From: Kyrpidia sp.
GTDB lineage: Bacteria > Bacillota > Bacilli > Kyrpidiales > Kyrpidiaceae
Length of the DNA stretch: 64,000 nt
NCBI GenBank assembly: GCA_029960885.1
Contig: JASBVV010000023.1
Span: forward strand, 1 to 64,000
Reading direction: 5' to 3'
Shown: piece after piece, positions 61,068 to 64,000 of the stretch
Layout: each line of letters opens with the position of its first letter
Position numbering within the stretch: the stretch's first letter is position 1
Notes under the pieces: generated by a model
The model's input: the letters and a program-made list of their open reading frames with translations, nothing else
The model's database searches: none
What the model was told of the DNA's origin: nothing
Position numbers and translations under genes: made by a program

Positions 61068-61989
61068 AGAGCGGATGATGATTTTGCGCATGATGGAGAA
61101 CGGGCAAATCACTGCGGAGGAGGCGGAGCGGCTGCTCCTGGCCCTGGGAGAGACGGTGAAGGAGGACCTCCGGCAGGGAGGGTCCCGGTTTCGGGCGTGG
61201 GAACTCGGCCCGGTTTGGCAGGATGCGGCCAGGAACATGAGGGATCTCGGGAAACAGGTTTCGGAGAAGATGGCCCGGGAGCTACAGCAGGCGATGGAAT
61301 CGTTGGCCGCCCTTCCGGAGTGGTTTGGCCGCTGGGAAATCGGCGGTGCGGTGGTGGAGCAGGTTTACCGCGCCCCGTCCCCCGTGCGGGCACTCGAGAT
61401 TCGGACGCTGCACGGCAATGTGCGGGTGTTGGCCGAACGGAGGGAAGATCTCGAGGTGCATGTGCGGGCCCAGGTGGCCGACGGGGCGTGGACCGGGGAT
61501 GGGAATCCCCTGGATGATTGTTGGCATGCCGGGGACGGCACGGTGTCTTTCACGATCGATGAGAACGTGAAGTCCGTTCGGGGGGCGCACGTCACGGTCC
61601 GGGTCCCGGATGCGCCGCTGGAACGGGTGGCCGTGCATCAAACCAACGGCCGGATTCGGGTGGAGTTGGTCGAGGCCCGGATTCTCGAATTGTCCACGAC
61701 AAACGGCACGGTGGAAATGGAGCAGGTCGTCCCGGCGTCCGACGGCCGGGTGGAAGCGCGGGTGACCAATGGGAGAATTTCGTGGGTTGTCCCCAAGGGC
61801 TCTGCGTTGGATGGGACGCTGAAAACCGGCATCGGTGTCGCCGACGTTCATCTGCCGAGCCGTCTGGCGGAGGGGAGTCGCATCGTCCGCCGGAGGGGAG
61901 AGATCGCGCTAAGGGCTCCCCAGGGGGTGCCGGCCTGTGAGGTGGAGATGGATCTGAGGGCGGGGCGGCTGGAGCTGACGGAGGTCTGA
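61060..61989 (+). CDS. DUF4097-family adhesin-like protein (YvlB-like)
   Basis: The 309-residue protein has a short N-terminal helical motif (MILRMMENGQITAEEAERLL), a linker and a DUF4097 beta-helix (VRALEIRTLHGNVRVLAERR, VAVHQTNGRIRVELVEARIL, ELSTTNGTVEMEQV, ARVTNGRISWVVPKG). No signal peptide is visible. YvlB-like proteins in B. subtilis belong to an envelope-stress operon (yvlABCD, LiaR/SigmaW controlled). Coupled to the DUF2089 gene; a cytoplasmic envelope-stress role is inferred. Confidence 0.83.
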   Translation: MREERMMILRMMENGQITAEEAERLLLALGETVKEDLRQGGSRFRAWELGPVWQDAARNMRDLGKQVSEKMARELQQAMESLAALPEWFGRWEIGGAVVEQVYRAPSPVRALEIRTLHGNVRVLAERREDLEVHVRAQVADGAWTGDGNPLDDCWHAGDGTVSFTIDENVKSVRGAHVTVRVPDAPLERVAVHQTNGRIRVELVEARILELSTTNGTVEMEQVVPASDGRVEARVTNGRISWVVPKGSALDGTLKTGIGVADVHLPSRLAEGSRIVRRRGEIALRAPQGVPACEVEMDLRAGRLELTEV

Positions 61990-62035
61990 CGGCCCCGCCG
62001 GGCGGCGCGGACCGTGAAGGCAACGCGAGGTGTTC

Positions 62036-62155
62036 TCACGGTTCCGCGTCCAGGTTCGCCCGGTATTTATAAAATACCCGGTTCAGCATGATGACCGATC
62101 GTTTGTCCTTTTCACGGAATGCCTTTGCCAATTGATGGCGAAGCCAACTCGGCAC
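62036..62155 (-). CDS. 39-residue hypothetical protein
   Basis: A minus-strand ORF of 39 codons reads VPSWLRHQLAKAFREKDKRS, then VIMLNRVFYKYRANLDAEP. GGGAGGG lies seven bases before the GTG, and the peptide is a charged amphipathic helix without a membrane segment. It follows the dCMP-deaminase-like gene in the same orientation. I do not recognise the family. The high-quality ribosome-binding site is the main reason to call it. Confidence 0.55.
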   Translation of the reverse strand: MPSWLRHQLAKAFREKDKRSVIMLNRVFYKYRANLDAEP

Positions 62156-62218
62156 ATCCGTTCCCTCCCGGGTCAGTCTTGGTGCATATATACGCCAAGT
62201 TCCCGGGTGTGGAGCCTG

Positions 62219-62740
62219 TCAATCGACGACCGGCCGGGTTTCGGCGGCGGCCGGCGGCCGATATGTGTCGAGGCGCCGGAAACGAATCCCTTTTTCCTCG
62301 AGCAGTTGTGACACCTTCGCCAAATCCTTCTCATAAGGCCGATGATACACGATCTCCGCAATTCCGCTGTTGGCCAGGATGTTCGCACACGTCCAGCAGG
62401 GTGCGTCGGTGACGTAGACGGTGGCGCCGAGCCGCTGGGCGCGATCGGTGAACAGGATCAGGTTTTGCTCGGCATGGATCGTCCGAATGCAGTGTTGTTT
62501 CCGCACGATCTTCCCCGCGGTGTCGGGCTCGTACACATCCACCAGCAGACAACCGCCTTCAAAACAGTCGGTCACCCCGGCCGGGGCCCCGTTGTACGCG
62601 CTGCCCATCAGTTTGCGGTCCTGAACCAATACAGCCCCCACTTGGCGCCTCGGACAGGTGGCCCGGGTGGCGGCCATGTACGCGATGTCCATAAAATAAA
62701 AGTCCCAGGATTTTCGGGAATGTGGCGATTGTTGTCGCAT
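62219..62740 (-). CDS. dCMP deaminase-family zinc protein (ComEB-like)
   Basis: The 173-residue protein has the cytidine/deoxycytidylate deaminase core: WDFYFMDIAYMAATRATCPR, RQVGAVLVQDRKLMGSAYNG, TIHAEQNLIL (zinc His, catalytic Glu) and DAPCWTCANILAN (two zinc Cys). It would convert dCMP to dUMP for dTMP synthesis. The ATG at 62740 has AAGG eight bases upstream; an ATG at 62776 has none. Minus strand, convergent with the DUF4097 gene. Confidence 0.88.
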   Translation of the reverse strand: MRQQSPHSRKSWDFYFMDIAYMAATRATCPRRQVGAVLVQDRKLMGSAYNGAPAGVTDCFEGGCLLVDVYEPDTAGKIVRKQHCIRTIHAEQNLILFTDRAQRLGATVYVTDAPCWTCANILANSGIAEIVYHRPYEKDLAKVSQLLEEKGIRFRRLDTYRPPAAAETRPVVD

Positions 62741-62830
62741 AGGCCGGCCTTCTTCCGCTTCGGTCTTTTTCTTCATTCTAGCGGGCCATGGCCCCTATTG
62801 TCGAGGAATTGGGCGGACGTGAACGGGAGG

Positions 62831-62951
62831 TTTGTCGAAGGGAGACCGGAATGGGGGCGAAAAGGGGAGACCGGGCCAAGAAGATGTCGGAACTTTTTTA
62901 GAACGGGATGACGCCGTTTGACACATTTTTCCCTGCGGCTTGCCCTATAAT
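62831..62951 (+). promoter_or_regulatory. spoIIE promoter with 0A boxes and wide spacer
   Basis: TTGACA (62918-62923) and TATAAT (62946-62951) are perfect hexamers but 22 bp apart, the geometry of Spo0A~P-activated SigmaA promoters such as B. subtilis spoIIE and spoIIG. A perfect 0A box TGTCGAA is at 62833-62839, a 6/7 match TGTCGGA at 62885-62891, and the -35 itself reads TGTCAAA on the minus strand. Confidence 0.8.
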
Positions 62952-62983
62952 GGCCCTACTCCAGTCAACGGGTGGTGGCGACG

Positions 62984-64000
62984 ATGGCAAAACAGATGGT
63001 GAGCGGACAAAAGGCGCGCCGGTGGATGAACTGGGCCAAGGGGCTCGCCGGACAGGTGCAGCGGGCCGGCGAACAATTCTCCCTGGTGTGGGGCATCCGG
63101 ATTCTCTTGGCCCTGATTGGATTTTTCCTGGGGCGAGCCTGGATCGTGAATCTGTTCTCTCCGTTTTTTCTGTCGTATTATGCTGTGATACTCGGCACTC
63201 GGCGCACGGCGGCCCCAATGGTGTTTCTCAGCACGCTGGCCGGGGTGGCCACAGTCGCGGATGATCCTCATCGGGTGTTGATCAGTTTGGCGGCTCTTGC
63301 GGCCTACCGCATGGTGTTCGGGTGGATCTCCCGAAGGCAGCGTTCATCCGCGACGGAGGTTCCCCTTGCCGTGGTGGGAACCGATCTTCTCGTCAAAGGT
63401 TTGGATGCCGCCGTCGCCGGTGGCGGGAATCCTTTTACCTGGGCGGTGGTGGGTTTGGATGCCCTGCTGGCGGGGATTCTCGGCATGATTTTTTTGCAGG
63501 CGATCCCCGTGCTCTGTCATCGGGCCAAAGTGCGGCCGCTTCGGGCCGAAGAGATTCTTTGCCTGGTCATTCTGTTCGGGTCGATGTTGACCGGGGTGCA
63601 GGGTCTCAGCTTTCGCGGGCTCGCCCTGGATGCGGTGATGAGTCGATATCTGCTTCTGATTTTCGCCTTGATCGGCGGCAGCGGATTGGGAGCCGCCGTG
63701 GGGGTGGTGACCGGCGTGCTGATGACCCTGGGCAACATGGCTTCCATTCACGAGATTGGGGTTCTGGCTTTCTCCGGCCTCTTGGCCGGTTTGCTGCAGG
63801 AGGGCGCAAAGGTCGGGGTCGGTCTTGGAGCGATGATCGGGTCGATCCTGTTGACCGCTTATTCATCGGACTGGCACCAAGTTTCTCTCGGACTTCAGGA
63901 GACGGTGGCCGCCTTTCTCCTGTTCGCGCTGACTCCGCGCAAATGGATCGATTATGCCGCCCGGTTCACTCCCGGAACTCGGGAGTACGCGGGGGTGCGC
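62984..64000 (+). CDS. spoIIE: Stage II sporulation protein E, N-terminal part
   Basis: The 339 residues visible up to the window edge are the membrane domain of SpoIIE: a short cytoplasmic start, then about ten helices (FSLVWGIRILLALIGFFLGR, LLIFALIGGSGLGAAVGVVT) and the start of the linker (FTPGTREYAGVR). The PP2C phosphatase domain lies outside. SpoIIE dephosphorylates SpoIIAA to free SigmaF in the forespore and binds FtsZ at the polar septum. The ATG has a GGTGGTGG box. The promoter is of the Spo0A type. Confidence 0.93.
   Translation, partial: MAKQMVSGQKARRWMNWAKGLAGQVQRAGEQFSLVWGIRILLALIGFFLGRAWIVNLFSPFFLSYYAVILGTRRTAAPMVFLSTLAGVATVADDPHRVLISLAALAAYRMVFGWISRRQRSSATEVPLAVVGTDLLVKGLDAAVAGGGNPFTWAVVGLDALLAGILGMIFLQAIPVLCHRAKVRPLRAEEILCLVILFGSMLTGVQGLSFRGLALDAVMSRYLLLIFALIGGSGLGAAVGVVTGVLMTLGNMASIHEIGVLAFSGLLAGLLQEGAKVGVGLGAMIGSILLTAYSSDWHQVSLGLQETVAAFLLFALTPRKWIDYAARFTPGTREYAGVR

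Overview
The window is about 64 kb of GC-rich chromosome from an aerobic, endospore-forming member of the Bacillales. The gene order from tadA to spoIIE follows the origin-proximal region of Bacillus subtilis (tadA, scr RNA, dnaX, ebfC, recR, bofA, tmk, darA, holB, ricT, yabA, rsmI, abrB, metG, tatD, rnmV, rsmA, yabG, veg, sspF, ispE, purR, ridA, spoVG, glmU, prs, rplY, pth, fin, mfd, spoVT, spoVB, mazG, rqcP, yabP, yabQ, divIC, yabR, spoIIE). High GC, many GTG/TTG starts, a ba3-type oxidase and a cyanophycin gene pair suggest an Alicyclobacillaceae-like thermophile. A Kyrpidia-type organism is my inference and was not tested.

Region 1 (1-9.1 kb) is the accessory left flank. It holds the 3' end of a tRNA-Arg with a decayed tyrosine recombinase beside it, a 7TMR-DISM sensor kinase with its response regulator, an alpha/beta-hydrolase relic, a minus-strand ba3-type terminal oxidase operon whose subunit II reading frame is broken, a LysM-M23 endopeptidase, an L,D-transpeptidase and a YmaF-like protein.

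Region 2 (9.1-32.8 kb) is the conserved replication, repair and translation block: tadA, two tRNA-Ser, a large Bacillus-type SRP RNA, a PAS histidine kinase, dnaX-ebfC-recR-yaaL, a pseudouridine synthase, FapR-box fabH, bofA, a PLP decarboxylase, tmk-darA-yaaR-holB-ricT-yabA-rsmI, abrB (minus), metG, tatD (broken), rnmV, rsmA, ykuK, a DHH phosphoesterase, a minus-strand glycosyltransferase, yabG and a fumarylacetoacetase-family gene.

Region 3 (32.8-53.3 kb) runs from veg to rqcP. It follows the Bacillus order but carries an inserted cphB-cphA pair (cyanophycin degradation and synthesis) between sspF and ispE, and a nucleotidyltransferase overlapping ispE. PurR, SpoVG, GlmU, Prs, L25, Pth, Fin, Mfd, a PpiC foldase, SpoVT, SpoVB, MazG and HU follow.

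Region 4 (53.4-58.4 kb) is a compact polysaccharide module (GT4, Wzx-like flippase, GT2, O-antigen-ligase/polymerase-like protein) placed inside the sporulation and division operon between rqcP and yabP. This is the most distinctive accessory feature.

Region 5 (58.4-64 kb) resumes with yabP, yabQ, divIC and yabR, two tRNA-Met genes, a DUF2089/DUF4097 pair, a 39-residue ORF and a dCMP-deaminase-like gene on the minus strand, and the start of spoIIE behind a Spo0A-type promoter with an unusually wide spacer.

Several otherwise conserved loci are damaged (oxidase subunit II, tatD, the RicT C-terminus, a tRNA-Ser T arm). Some of this may be true decay and some may be small indel errors in the sequence; the sequence alone cannot decide.
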